Both the position numbers and the translations under genes were made by a program. A DNA stretch of 64,000 nt from Endozoicomonas sp. G2_1 (lineage in GTDB: Bacteria > Pseudomonadota > Gammaproteobacteria > Enterobacterales > Alteromonadaceae): assembly GCF_017744155.1 (NCBI RefSeq), contig NZ_JAGHQT010000001.1, positions 599,927 to 663,926 on the forward strand. The letters run 5' to 3'. Below the pieces are notes generated by a model that ran no database searches, was not told the origin of the DNA, and saw only the letters and a program-made list of their open reading frames with translations. Shown piece after piece: positions 26,997 through 36,420 of the stretch (its first letter is position 1; every line of letters begins with the position of its first letter).

Positions 26997-28913
26997 ATGC
27001 CAAACCTATCTATTAAGCAAAAAGTTACTCTCGCCTTAATTCTATTTGTTTTACTCACTGCAAGCCTGCTAGGAGTTATCGGCCAATGGAGTGCCCGCAC
27101 AATTATCCAAGATCGCATGCTTAACCAAGAGTTGCCAAACACCGTTAAACAAATCAATTTGAGAATAGACAAAGAAATCACCGAGATGAGCACCATAGCT
27201 CAGCAAATTGCCTATGACCCGTTTATCCTTCAATGGTTTGCCAATGGTAGATCTCAACAAGGTGAAACCATATTAGTAGAAAAGTTACGCACTACAGCTC
27301 AACGTTATGGCCTGAGCGCAACATCGTTTGCAGATCGTCAGTCAGGGCACTATTGGAATCAAGATGGTTACTTGCGTCAATTGCAAAACAACGATATCGA
27401 CGGCTGGTTTTATGCTTATCGCGACAGCGGTAAACAAAGCTCGGTCAGCATTTACGCCTACCCCAATTCCGACAAAATAGATTTGTTTGTTAACTACCAG
27501 CAACCCCAAGGTAATGGCTTGGCTGGTACTGCTAAATCATTTGAAGACATCGTTAACTTACTTAACAGTTTTAAGCTTGAACAATCCGGCTTTGTCTATT
27601 TGGTTGATCAACAAGGTGTGATTCAACTACATAAAAACAAAGCGTTGATTGGTCGTTCGATTAACGATATTTATGCTAATAGCGTCGCCAACAATCTACT
27701 CACTAAGCAACAATTTAGCTTAGCAAAAGCTAGCGTTGAACAAACCGAAATGTTTGTTGCTGCCAGCTACATCAACAGTGCCAATTGGTATGTTATTGCT
27801 CAAGTGCCTGAGAGAGAAGTCTTTGCATCTCTCAATAAAACCACTACTAATATGATTATTTGGTCGTTAGTTGTCACGCTGATCGCAGTAGTTGTCGCAT
27901 TATTTATTGCTCAATCTATTACCAAACCAATCAACTCACTAGCCGATTTATTCCAACAGCTCGGGCAAGGTAACGCGGACATATCGTACCGCATTCCGGA
28001 AACCGGCCAAAAAGAGTTAATTAGTGTTGCTCATGGCTACAATCAGTTTATTGATAAGCTTGAAGATATCTTTAAACAGGTGGTGCAGACAACGTTAACA
28101 CTGCGTCGAACCGCTGAACAGTTGCGCACTAAAGCCGATGAAACCATGGTTAGCTCAGAACACAACGACGAAAGCACTCACCATATTTCTAACGCGCTTA
28201 GTCAAATCAGTGAAACTGTGTCTGACGTTGCCCAAAATGCTATTCAAGCGTCAGATATTGCGCTAAATATAAAAGATAACGGCAGTTCAATTAGCCAAGT
28301 TATTCATACTGCACAAGTCGATGTTGAGCACTTAGTGACAAAAATAGACGACGTCTCTCAAGTAATCAGTTCACTAGCAACGAACAGTGAAACCATTGCA
28401 ACAGCATTAGGGGTTATTCAATCGATTTCTGATCAAACTAACTTACTCGCACTAAACGCGGCAATTGAAGCAGCTAGAGCTGGTGAACACGGAAGAGGCT
28501 TCTCAGTTGTTGCTGACGAAGTTCGCTCATTGGCCAGCCAAACAGCGCAATCAACAACAGAAATTCAAGCGATAATGACAACGCTAAAATCAACATCGGC
28601 GGCCGCTAGTGATGAAATCGCTCAAATTATTGCTCAGTCACAAGAAACGACAGCCTCTATCAGTAAAGCAGAACAAATTCTGACAACAAGTGAAACGCTG
28701 ACTAACCAAATTTCAGACTCTAACCGACTAGTCGCAACGGCAACTGAAGAGCAAGCACTAACGATTGGTGAAATTAATACTAGTATGTCGGATATCAGCG
28801 CCAGTGCTCAAATCAACATGCGCAATGTTCAAGCGATCGCTGATAATGCCGACAATCTCAATCAGTTGGCCGAAAACTTAGAGCACTTAGTCATTCAGTT
28901 TAAAGGAAGTTAG
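26997..28913 (+). CDS. Methyl-accepting chemotaxis protein with dCache sensor
   Basis: 638 residues. Transmembrane helix about 11-30, a large double-Cache periplasmic domain about 35-275 ([33 protein letters not shown] and [14 protein letters not shown]), second helix about 280-302, HAMP about 303-355, and the signalling domain with [21 protein letters not shown] and [18 protein letters not shown]. The dCache fold often binds amino acids or amines, but the amine motif is not clear enough to claim. It ends overlapping by 4 bp the convergent gene at 28910. Confidence 0.92.
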   Translation: MPNLSIKQKVTLALILFVLLTASLLGVIGQWSARTIIQDRMLNQELPNTVKQINLRIDKEITEMSTIAQQIAYDPFILQWFANGRSQQGETILVEKLRTTAQRYGLSATSFADRQSGHYWNQDGYLRQLQNNDIDGWFYAYRDSGKQSSVSIYAYPNSDKIDLFVNYQQPQGNGLAGTAKSFEDIVNLLNSFKLEQSGFVYLVDQQGVIQLHKNKALIGRSINDIYANSVANNLLTKQQFSLAKASVEQTEMFVAASYINSANWYVIAQVPEREVFASLNKTTTNMIIWSLVVTLIAVVVALFIAQSITKPINSLADLFQQLGQGNADISYRIPETGQKELISVAHGYNQFIDKLEDIFKQVVQTTLTLRRTAEQLRTKADETMVSSEHNDESTHHISNALSQISETVSDVAQNAIQASDIALNIKDNGSSISQVIHTAQVDVEHLVTKIDDVSQVISSLATNSETIATALGVIQSISDQTNLLALNAAIEAARAGEHGRGFSVVADEVRSLASQTAQSTTEIQAIMTTLKSTSAAASDEIAQIIAQSQETTASISKAEQILTTSETLTNQISDSNRLVATATEEQALTIGEINTSMSDISASAQINMRNVQAIADNADNLNQLAENLEHLVIQFKGS

Positions 28914-29632
28914 CTGAGCGATATGTCTAAATAACGGTTAACTTTTGCATTGGTCAAACGCTGAGGTGATAGTTTGTCTATCACTTCTAGCGAGCGTCCA
29001 AGATTGGTTAAGCTGGCACGATCATCAATAGGGATTTTGTTAAACGCACTGCTGTCAATCACTTCTCTGAGTGTAGTAATTGATTGATTAATCAAATTTT
29101 TAAAGTTGTCTTGCTTTTTAGCTTGCTCAACATCCGCCAAAATAACTTTTGCTTGCTGCAAAGCCTCAGTTAACTTTTCAACTGTTTTGCTGCCCGCCTT
29201 GTCTTGCTTGTCGTTATCTTTACCTTTATCGTCTTTTTCTGATTTTTTCAGACGAGCACTAAAATCATCGATAAAGTCGACTAGTTTAGTGGTTTCGGTT
29301 TTAGCTGACGGCTGCTGGTCAAGTGACTTGCCCGACAACCTCGAATAGTCTTCTTTTGATATCAAGCCAAACTCATAGACGCGCTCTACCAACTTGTTAA
29401 CATCGGTATTGGTTAAGCTACCGCCGCGAAAAAATTCAATATTTAGCAGGCTAATTCGCTGAGCACGAGACGATAAAAATACATTGCTGTTTTTTATCTC
29501 CGGTGCTTTGCCTTCTTTTTTCACTTTGTTTTCATTGTGCTCATCGATGATATTTTGCACTTTCGAACTAACGCCGGTATTACTGGCTGAGAAGTTGCCG
29601 TACCCATTAATACTGTTAACCACTTCAGTCAC
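28910..29632 (-). CDS. Uncharacterised charged protein with Lys/Asp-rich central linker
   Basis: A 240-residue cytoplasmic protein with no signal peptide that I do not recognise. Residues 1-30 are polar ([15 protein letters not shown]). Residues 50-105 hold a folded-looking block ([39 protein letters not shown]). Then comes a low-complexity linker [19 protein letters not shown] (about 130-148), and a helical C-terminal region. The N-terminal style recalls small cytoplasmic proteins of flagellar clusters, but that is only an impression. It is flanked by chemoreceptor genes; its 3' end overlaps the convergent MCP gene by 4 bp. Confidence 0.75.
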   Translation of the reverse strand: MTEVVNSINGYGNFSASNTGVSSKVQNIIDEHNENKVKKEGKAPEIKNSNVFLSSRAQRISLLNIEFFRGGSLTNTDVNKLVERVYEFGLISKEDYSRLSGKSLDQQPSAKTETTKLVDFIDDFSARLKKSEKDDKGKDNDKQDKAGSKTVEKLTEALQQAKVILADVEQAKKQDNFKNLINQSITTLREVIDSSAFNKIPIDDRASLTNLGRSLEVIDKLSPQRLTNAKVNRYLDISLS

Positions 29633-29739
29633 TTACAAATAATTGACACTTGCTGTGACATAGCAGTTTTTAGACCATAGTTTGGTGATGTTTAAACGAT
29701 GCGTTAATTAAATTCACCTATCGGCTGATTTCTTCTCGT

Positions 29740-29768
29740 TTGTCGACTAGGGCAGTTAACGATATCCT
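29740..29768 (+). promoter_or_regulatory. Candidate promoter of the putative small RNA
   Basis: TTGTCG (29740-29745), 17-bp spacer, TATCCT (29763-29768). Moderate match to sigma-70; its correct distance before the structured RNA is the main support. Confidence 0.35.
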
Positions 29769-29774
29769 GGTTTT

Positions 29775-29857
29775 GTTTTCGAAATCTCCCCCGATTTTGA
29801 ATTGTATCTCGACTCTTTATTGTTGTCTGGGCACTAACTTTTAGTGCCCTTTTTTTT
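29775..29857 (+). ncRNA. Putative small regulatory RNA
   Basis: A strong terminator at 29829-29857 has no plus-strand gene before it: the nearest, the MCP, ends 900 bp upstream past an opposing gene. Between a candidate promoter (29740-29768) and the terminator, about 83 nt hold a second hairpin, TCGAAATC / GATTTTGA (29779-29800, one wobble) with an exposed TCCCCC loop, a form typical of sRNAs that pair with Shine-Dalgarno sequences. A U-rich single-stranded stretch follows, which could bind Hfq. It matches no RNA family I know. Prediction from structure only. Confidence 0.45.
29829..29857 (+). terminator. Strong orphan rho-independent terminator
   Basis: 9-bp perfect stem GGGCACTAA / TTAGTGCCC, 3-nt loop and eight T. 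It belongs to no annotated coding gene on this strand. Confidence 0.92.
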
Positions 29858-30070
29858 GCCCGCTAATTGTTGGCTTTGCACAAAACCACACCTTAGCCAA
29901 ACGCACCAAATAGGTGCAAGTGTTAAATTACCAAGCACTTCTCTCGTAGTAAGCAACTGACCAAATAAAACAAAAACAATAAAAAACAATATCTTAAAAC
30001 CAACCTAAAACTTGGTTTGGCAATTGCTGAGATAACTCAATAGTCACCAGTATTTTTATTCGATTTAATT

Positions 30071-30955
30071 ATGGCAATTCAAACACCTATCCGAGGCCTG
30101 CGCTCGTTCTGCATTGCAGCAAAATGCTTAAGTTTTAAACACGCTGCTAGCCAGCTCTTTTTAACCCCTTCTGCCGTTAGTCATCAAATCAAACAACTTG
30201 AACAACAACTCGGCACCGCCTTATTCAAACGCAATACCCGAGCAATTGAGCTAACGACGGCGGGCAAGAACTTTTACCAAGCTGTTTACCCTATTGTCAC
30301 AGAGCTTGAAAACACCATTGCCGACTTTACTAATAGCCAACAAAACAAAACCATCACAGTCAGCCTGCCGGAGTTCTTTGCCAGTGAAATATTCGTGCCG
30401 CAACTGAGCGAATGGGCTGAACTTAACCCTGATATCAACTTGCAACTCGATACCGTAAAAAGTAGTAATCAAACCACCACCAATCCAGATTTGTCGATTG
30501 TGTTGGCCAGTGGTAAGCCCAATAACTCCATCGTTCATGAATTATTTCCGGTCAGATACATCCCTGCATGTAATAAACGTATCTACAAAAAGTGGGCAAG
30601 TAGTGGTTACGACGCCTTGAAATCGGTACCGTTAATCTTGCACCAATCGCGCCCTTGGTCTTGGCACAAGTGGGCTGACCAATGTGACGTACCAAATTTT
30701 GACCCCAAACAAATAATTCAATTCGATAGTATGTTTGGCGTTGCCAGAGCCGCTCAGCAAGGCATGGGCATTGCGTTAGTGCCAATGCCGATAAGTAAAG
30801 CTTGGTTTAGCGAAGAGCTGCTAGTCAAACTATTTGACGACGAACTCATCACCAAGGACCGCTATTACCTCATTCAACACCAAAATATCGACGGTGCCGA
30901 CGAACTGACAAAGTTTGCCAACTGGGTCAACAATAAGTTCTCCGACTTGAGATAA
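30071..30955 (+). CDS. LysR family transcriptional regulator, GcvA-like
   Basis: 294 residues. The N-terminal helix-turn-helix (LRSFCIAAKCLSFKHAASQLFLTPSAVSHQIKQLEQQLGTALFKR) is followed by RAIELTTAGKNFYQ and a periplasmic-binding-like effector domain (about 90-290). The closest style is the GcvA/AmpR group, with GMGIALVPMPISKAWF near the end. LysR genes often control a divergent neighbour; here the neighbour on that side is the sRNA candidate on the same strand and the minus-strand gene at 28910. No clear Shine-Dalgarno precedes the ATG. Terminated by the hairpin at 30977-31017. Confidence 0.92.
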   Translation: MAIQTPIRGLRSFCIAAKCLSFKHAASQLFLTPSAVSHQIKQLEQQLGTALFKRNTRAIELTTAGKNFYQAVYPIVTELENTIADFTNSQQNKTITVSLPEFFASEIFVPQLSEWAELNPDINLQLDTVKSSNQTTTNPDLSIVLASGKPNNSIVHELFPVRYIPACNKRIYKKWASSGYDALKSVPLILHQSRPWSWHKWADQCDVPNFDPKQIIQFDSMFGVARAAQQGMGIALVPMPISKAWFSEELLVKLFDDELITKDRYYLIQHQNIDGADELTKFANWVNNKFSDLR

Positions 30956-30976
30956 CCAAAGCACATCTCCTCTGGT

Positions 30977-31017
30977 AGCCGACAAGTGACAAAAATTCAC
31001 TTATCGGCTGCTTTTTT
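30977..31017 (+). terminator. Terminator of the lysR gene
   Basis: 13-bp stem with one mismatch (AGCCGACAAGTGA / TCACTTATCGGCT) followed by a run of six T. Confidence 0.85.
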
Positions 31018-31097
31018 ATCGTTTGTCGCAAATAGCCCTGACGAATAAAGTAAGTCCAGAAACTTAATTACCAACTGAATTACTTTAGGAGACACTT

Positions 31098-31610
31098 ATG
31101 CCAACGACATCGACATTAACAAAAAAACTAATCGCGACATTTTTGTTAATTACATCAGGAACCGCAATCGCAGCACCTACAGACAAATTTACCATTGCCG
31201 TTATTGAAGGCTCAGCAGGTAGTAAACTGATTAAATCAGGCCAACTTCAAGCAAATGTAAAACAGCTTGATACTTTAAGCGCTGAGCCTAACAAATTGTT
31301 TGAACAGTATATGAGCTTATGCGCGGTAAATATTAAGGTCAAAGCCCTTGATGCTGCTAAACAAACTTGTAGCGAGGCCATTGAGTTATCTAAGCACGTT
31401 GAGGCACGCGATGAGCTAATCGCCTATACATACAACAACTTAGCGATTGCTAAAGTATTAGCTAGCGATCACCAAGGCGCTTATAACGACTTTAATAGTG
31501 CACTTTCGTTTGAGCACAACAAAATCATCAACAAAAACCTCTCTAAATTGGTTCGTGAACACAGTGAACTAAGTACAACTGAAACTGATAATTTATCCGT
31601 TGCTGAATAA
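31098..31610 (+). CDS. Secreted TPR-like protein of unknown function
   Basis: 170 residues with a signal peptide ending AIAA at about residue 26 and an AGGAGA Shine-Dalgarno. Two or three degenerate tetratricopeptide helices follow (FEQYMSLCAVNIKVKALDAAKQTCSEAIELS and AYTYNNLAIAKVLASDHQGAYNDFNSALSF). TPR proteins mediate protein contacts. Two cysteines in the first repeat pair could form a disulfide in the periplasm. No enzyme motif. Similar small TPR proteins are common in Alteromonadales but none is characterised that I can name. Confidence 0.8.
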   Translation: MPTTSTLTKKLIATFLLITSGTAIAAPTDKFTIAVIEGSAGSKLIKSGQLQANVKQLDTLSAEPNKLFEQYMSLCAVNIKVKALDAAKQTCSEAIELSKHVEARDELIAYTYNNLAIAKVLASDHQGAYNDFNSALSFEHNKIINKNLSKLVREHSELSTTETDNLSVAE

Positions 31611-31629
31611 TAATAAAGTTGGCACTCCT

Positions 31630-31668
31630 CACTCTATTTTTAGCTTGGTCAACGGCAAAAATAGAGTG
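31630..31668 (+). terminator. Hairpin after the TPR-like gene
   Basis: A perfect 12-bp stem CACTCTATTTTT / AAAAATAGAGTG with a 15-nt loop but no T tract; it may end the transcript or protect the 3' end. Confidence 0.4.
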
Positions 31669-31781
31669 GCCATCCCCTTTCTGTTCACTCAGCAAATTGC
31701 CACTAGTCAAGCTCCGCCATTAACGTTAAAATCTAGCCGTTTTACATATTCAAGTACGAATTAAATAAAAGAGATTTTCCT

Positions 31782-32507
31782 ATGGGCAGAGCTTTCCAAA
31801 ACCGAAAAGAATCAATGGCCAAAACCGCCGGCCAAAAAACCAAAGTTTATTCAAAATACGGCAAAGCAATATACGCAGTTGCTAAAAGTGGTGGTGTTGA
31901 TCCAGACGGTAACTTAGCGCTGCGCAGCCTCATCGACAAAGCGAAAAAAGATCAAGTGCCTACTCACGTTATCGATAAAGCGATTGATAAAGCTAAAGGT
32001 ACCGGTGGTGAAGATTACGCAGAAGCGCGTTACGAAGGCTTTGGCCCGGGCAACTGTATGGTAATCATCGACTGTTTAACCGACAACGGTAACCGCACCA
32101 TCAAAGATGTCCGTCAATGTTTTACCAAAACCAACTCAAAAATTGGTTCAACGGGTACTGTTTCACACATGTTTGATCACCAAGCAGTATTCGCTTTTAA
32201 AGGTGAAGACGATGAAACCGTATTAGAAAACCTGATGATGGCTGACATTGACGTAACTGACGTTGAACTAGAAGACGGCATTATTACCGTGTACGCGCCA
32301 CATACTGAGTTCTTCAAAATTAAAACCGAATTTGCCAACAGCATGCCTGAGTTTGATTTAGAAGTAGAAGAAATTACCTGGGTACCACAAACTTACACTG
32401 AAGTAAGCGGTGAAGATGACGTAGCAAACTTCGACAAGTTTATCGCCATGTTGGAAGACTGCGAAGACGTTCAAAACGTTTACCACAACGCTGACGTTCT
32501 TAGATAA
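31782..32507 (+). CDS. YebC/PmpR family protein, YeeN type
   Basis: 241 residues. It begins [21 protein letters not shown] rather than the MAGHSKWANIK of YebC, and has KIYxKxGxxIYAxAKxGGxDP-like and [19 protein letters not shown] sequence, matching the YeeN branch. YebC proteins regulate transcription, and recent work also links the family to translation through stalling sequences; the YeeN branch is less studied. [23 protein letters not shown] is the conserved core. The gene stands alone with a strong terminator behind it. Confidence 0.9.
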   Translation: MGRAFQNRKESMAKTAGQKTKVYSKYGKAIYAVAKSGGVDPDGNLALRSLIDKAKKDQVPTHVIDKAIDKAKGTGGEDYAEARYEGFGPGNCMVIIDCLTDNGNRTIKDVRQCFTKTNSKIGSTGTVSHMFDHQAVFAFKGEDDETVLENLMMADIDVTDVELEDGIITVYAPHTEFFKIKTEFANSMPEFDLEVEEITWVPQTYTEVSGEDDVANFDKFIAMLEDCEDVQNVYHNADVLR

Positions 32508-32590
32508 AACACATCAAACGTCCAGGTAAAATTAAACTAGTCTCGGTATGACATAGTTTCTACTATACCACCGATATAAAAGGCTAAAAC

Positions 32591-32623
32591 AAAAACGCCA
32601 CTTAATCTTAAGTGGCGTTTTTT
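32591..32623 (+). terminator. Bidirectional terminator between yebC-like gene and parC
   Basis: 10-bp core stem ACGCCACTTA / TAAGTGGCGT, extended by A:T pairs, with an A tract on the left and a T tract on the right. Confidence 0.9.
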
Positions 32624-32639
32624 ATTGAGTAAAATGCGC

Positions 32640-34928
32640 TTACTCTTTATCAGTTTGCTCGGCTACTACTGATTCAGCCTGTTCAACTTCAATTCGGTCA
32701 ACGCGTTGTAAGCCTCTAGGTAGCTTGTTGCCACGTCGGCCACGTTCACCTCGATAGTGTTCGATATCACTCGCTTTTAAGGTTAATTTGCGTTTACCTG
32801 CATGCAAGGTAACAGCGTCTTGGCCTGAAATCACCGCAATCAACTTAACGTATTCTTCACGGGCTTTGGCACGAGCGGCAGGAATATTGATCATCTTATT
32901 GCCCTTACCTTTGCTCAGCACAGGCAAGTCTTGCAAAGGAAAGACCAGCATTCGCCCTTCTGTGGTTATCGATAATACTAAGTCCTTAGCTAAATCGTTT
33001 ACCGCAATCGGCGACATCACTTTGGCATTAGCTGGCAAGCTCAGTAGTGCTTTACCATTTTTATTGCGGCTGACCATATCGGCAAAGTTACCAACAAAGC
33101 CATAGCCAGCATCAGAGCTTAGCAAGTACTTGGTTTCGTCATCTGCCATTAGTGCTTGCTCAAAGGTTTCGCCGGCAACGAGATTGAATCGACCTGTCAG
33201 AGGCTCCCCTTGACTGCGGGCGGTTGGCAAGCTGTGCGCGTCGGTGGCAAAGGCTCGACCTGATGAATCAATCAAGACCACAGGTCGATTACTGCGACCT
33301 TTTGCCGAACACAAATAACTGTCGCCAGCCTTGTAGTTCATCGCTTGTGGATCAATATCGTGGCCTTTGGCACAACGCGCCCAACCTTTTTCAGAGACAA
33401 CTACTGTCACCGCTTCGCTTGGTACTAAGTCTTTCTCTGACAATGCTTTGGCTTCACCGCGTTCAACCAGTTTGGATCGGCGATCGTCACCGTATTGCTC
33501 AGCTGCTGCCAATATCTCTTTTTTCAAAAGCGTATTCATGCGCGCTTTTGAATTCAGCGTTTTCTCAAGTGTTTCGCGCTCTTTGTTGAGCTCGTCTTGT
33601 TCGCCGCGAATTTTGATTTCTTCAAGTTTGGCAAGTTGGCGAAGTTTGATCTCCAAAATCGCTTCCGCTTGTCGCTCAGACAGTGAAAACCTTGACATTA
33701 ACTCCGCTTTTGGATCGTCGTAGTTGCGAATAATTTCAATAACTTCGTCGATATTTAAATAGGCAATTAGCAAACCGTCTAAAATGTGCAGTCGAGCCAG
33801 TACCTTGTCGAGTCGGTACTGTAAACGGCGAGTCACGGTTGCTCGGCGGAATACCAGCCACTCGCTTAAAATGTCTTTGAGATTTTTAACCGCTGGGCGA
33901 TTATCAAGGCCAATCATGTTGAGATTAACCCGGAAGTTCTTCTCTAGATCTGTGGTCGCAAATAAATGCTGCATTAACTGTTCGACATCAACGCGATTTG
34001 ACCTTGGCACGACGACAATGCGTATTGGGTTTTCGTGGTCAGATTCATCGCGTAAATCGACCACCATAGGGAGCTTTTTCGCCTGCATTTGACTGGCAAT
34101 TTGCTCGAGAATTTTTGCGCCAGACGCTTGGTGTGGCAGAGCAGTAATTACGATTTCACCGTGCTCTTGCTCGTAAACCGCACGCATTTTTATACTACCC
34201 CGGCCGGTTTGATAAATCTTTTCGATATCCCCCTTAGGCGTAATAATTTCAGCGTCGGTCGGATAATCTGGGCCTTGCACATGTTCAAGGACATCAGCCA
34301 ACTCAGCTTTTGGCTGTTCAATTAAATGAACACAAGCATTGGCGACTTCCCTAACGTTGTGTGGCGGGATATCCGTCGCCATACCTACGGCAATACCGGT
34401 AATACCATTGAGTAAAATATGTGGTAATCGCGCTGCTAGCGTTTGCGGCTCTTTCATGGTGCCGTCAAAGTTTGGCTGCCAGTCAACCGTGCCCTGACCG
34501 AGTTCAGAGAGTAAGACTTCGCTGAATTTAGACAAGCGCGCTTCGGTATAACGCATCGCAGCAAACGATTTAGGATCGTCTGGCGCGCCCCAGTTACCTT
34601 GGCCATCCACTAACGGGTAGCGATAAGAAAATGGTTGAGCCATCAGCACCATAGCTTCGTAACAAGCGGAATCGCCATGGGGATGGAACTTACCTAAAAC
34701 GTCACCAACAGTACGGGCAGATTTTTTATATTTAGCCGCTGCCGACAGGCCGAGTTCAGACATCGCATAAACAATACGACGTTGCACTGGTTTCAAGCCG
34801 TCGCCAATATGCGGCAGTGCTCGATCCATAATGACATACATTGAGTAGTTTAAGTACGCGTCTTCGGTAAAGCGCCTTAAGGGAAGTTGTTCAATACCAT
34901 CTTGGGTGTAATCAAGGACGTCTGACAT
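32640..34928 (-). CDS. parC: DNA topoisomerase IV subunit A
   Basis: 762 residues, the usual length. The catalytic tyrosine is at about 127 ([13 protein letters not shown]). The quinolone-resistance region [13 protein letters not shown] keeps Ser87 and Glu91 (E. coli Ser80 and Glu84), so no classic resistance change is seen. GyrA-like winged helix, tower, coiled coil and beta-pinwheel C-terminal repeats follow. With ParE it decatenates chromosomes. In this genome parC and parE are 22 kb apart, whereas in E. coli they lie close together. The parC gene stands alone here, with a terminator downstream. Confidence 0.96.
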   Translation of the reverse strand: MSDVLDYTQDGIEQLPLRRFTEDAYLNYSMYVIMDRALPHIGDGLKPVQRRIVYAMSELGLSAAAKYKKSARTVGDVLGKFHPHGDSACYEAMVLMAQPFSYRYPLVDGQGNWGAPDDPKSFAAMRYTEARLSKFSEVLLSELGQGTVDWQPNFDGTMKEPQTLAARLPHILLNGITGIAVGMATDIPPHNVREVANACVHLIEQPKAELADVLEHVQGPDYPTDAEIITPKGDIEKIYQTGRGSIKMRAVYEQEHGEIVITALPHQASGAKILEQIASQMQAKKLPMVVDLRDESDHENPIRIVVVPRSNRVDVEQLMQHLFATTDLEKNFRVNLNMIGLDNRPAVKNLKDILSEWLVFRRATVTRRLQYRLDKVLARLHILDGLLIAYLNIDEVIEIIRNYDDPKAELMSRFSLSERQAEAILEIKLRQLAKLEEIKIRGEQDELNKERETLEKTLNSKARMNTLLKKEILAAAEQYGDDRRSKLVERGEAKALSEKDLVPSEAVTVVVSEKGWARCAKGHDIDPQAMNYKAGDSYLCSAKGRSNRPVVLIDSSGRAFATDAHSLPTARSQGEPLTGRFNLVAGETFEQALMADDETKYLLSSDAGYGFVGNFADMVSRNKNGKALLSLPANAKVMSPIAVNDLAKDLVLSITTEGRMLVFPLQDLPVLSKGKGNKMINIPAARAKAREEYVKLIAVISGQDAVTLHAGKRKLTLKASDIEHYRGERGRRGNKLPRGLQRVDRIEVEQAESVVAEQTDKE

Positions 34929-35064
34929 GAATTTGGTTTCCTAACAATACAATTGGCTTATGCAATAAGCCTTGCTGCTAGCTTAGCGGATATTGATTGT
35001 AGAAAAAACTAGGAATAATCAGAAATATAGATTTATTTGCGGTTTTGTCTTTAGTTAGCAGATA

Positions 35065-36420
35065 TTAGCGGCGATTGGCTAATACGTGCTCCCGATTCGG
35101 TAAGCTATCAGTACCAGAAGACATCAAATCTGAAAAGCAGCACACTTTGTTGCCACCGAGTTGTTTAGCCCGATACATTGATACATCTGCGGCGCTGACC
35201 AAGCTATCGAAGGAAGCTTGCTCTTGGTTTTGTTCAATTTGTGCTAATTCTGCAACGCCAAAACTCGCTTTGACCGATAGTTTTTGCCCTTGAAATTGGT
35301 AATCGTGCTCGGCAATTTTTTCACGCAAGCGCTCGGCAATCGCTTTCGCCTGCTCGATACCAATGACGGGTAACACCGCAATAAATTCTTCGCCGCCAAT
35401 GCGAGCCAATAAATCGCGAGTGCGCATCACTTCGTTAGCTAAATCAGCTACGGTCCGCAAAACTAAATCACCAGCATCGTGACCGTAGTCATCGTTAATT
35501 TGTTTGAAATTATCAAGATCAAATAACAAACAACTGAGTGGATTACTTTGCTCGCGATGCTTTTGCAGCGCTCGTTCACCATAGTCAAAAAGTGCGCTGC
35601 GATTGAACAACCCAGTTAAACTATCGGTTTTCTCTAATACCGCGAGCTTTCTGCGCAAGCGCAATTGACGAATAATCAGCAATACGAATACGATAAGCCC
35701 GACCACTAAAATCACGGTTTTATAGTGACGAGCATCTTGCTCTTGGCGCAGCGACTCAATTTTTAGTGCTTCAAGCTCAGTGGCATCATCGAGCAATTGG
35801 TTTTGCTTTTGCTTGATGGTCATTTGATATTTTTCATCAAGCGCCGCTATTTTGCTTTTTTGCGCTTGCTTACTGTCTATTTTAAAGTATTGGTAGTATT
35901 TATCTTCCGCTAGGTAGGCGCGCTTAAAGTCGAGTAACTCTGTAGCAGCATTTGCCCAAGTGCGATAAAAATAGTAAAACTCAGGTCTCGCTAATTGCTG
36001 TTCAGCAATTTGATCTTGATACTCCAAGGCTCTTTTAAACAACTGGCCAGAAATCTGATAGCGTTGCTCTTGATACGCTATTGTCGCCCTAACACTGTAA
36101 AATAAAAACTGCTCTGCGGCATTAAAACCATCAGACAAACTAACCAATTTAGCACTCAGCTCCTTTGCCTGCGTCAGATCTGTTACTCGCCCTTTGTTTG
36201 TTAGCGCGACGTAACGTTTAACCATAGGAGCAATAGTGACAACTTCCGGCTTCTTCTCTTGCGGCTCTTTTAAAGCAATAGATAAACCAGCTTGCGGTAT
36301 TGGCGAGTTGCTGTTTGAAGATTCAGCAATTTGCAGATTGTTGTCCTGAACTTGCCACGCGATTGCTGTACCAGTAAAAATTGCGAAGCAAAAAACGATT
36401 AAAAATATCCTGCTATTCAT
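35065..36420 (-). CDS. Membrane diguanylate cyclase (GGDEF) with periplasmic helical domain
   Basis: 451 residues from the chosen ATG: signal/transmembrane N-terminus, a periplasmic helical region with TPR-like repeats (about 80-220), a transmembrane helix (about 235-255, VILVVGLIVFVLLII), then a GGDEF domain with the intact active site RIGGEEF and the substrate region LTGLFNRSALFDYGER. It should make c-di-GMP. I start it at 36420 because GGAG lies 7 nt upstream and the frame overlaps the previous gene by only 8 bp. A longer reading to 36474 would overlap by 62 bp. It is translationally coupled to the upstream paralogue. Confidence 0.9.
   Translation of the reverse strand: MNSRIFLIVFCFAIFTGTAIAWQVQDNNLQIAESSNSNSPIPQAGLSIALKEPQEKKPEVVTIAPMVKRYVALTNKGRVTDLTQAKELSAKLVSLSDGFNAAEQFLFYSVRATIAYQEQRYQISGQLFKRALEYQDQIAEQQLARPEFYYFYRTWANAATELLDFKRAYLAEDKYYQYFKIDSKQAQKSKIAALDEKYQMTIKQKQNQLLDDATELEALKIESLRQEQDARHYKTVILVVGLIVFVLLIIRQLRLRRKLAVLEKTDSLTGLFNRSALFDYGERALQKHREQSNPLSCLLFDLDNFKQINDDYGHDAGDLVLRTVADLANEVMRTRDLLARIGGEEFIAVLPVIGIEQAKAIAERLREKIAEHDYQFQGQKLSVKASFGVAELAQIEQNQEQASFDSLVSAADVSMYRAKQLGGNKVCCFSDLMSSGTDSLPNREHVLANRR

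Larger units (their letters stand above)
29633..30070. other. Intergenic region holding the sRNA candidate and lysR upstream sequence
   Basis: 438 bp. The centre holds the putative sRNA and terminator. The left part contains the promoter of the minus-strand gene and the right part (about 29860-30070) is AT-rich sequence upstream of the LysR gene, with no clear operator that I can name. Confidence 0.6.
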
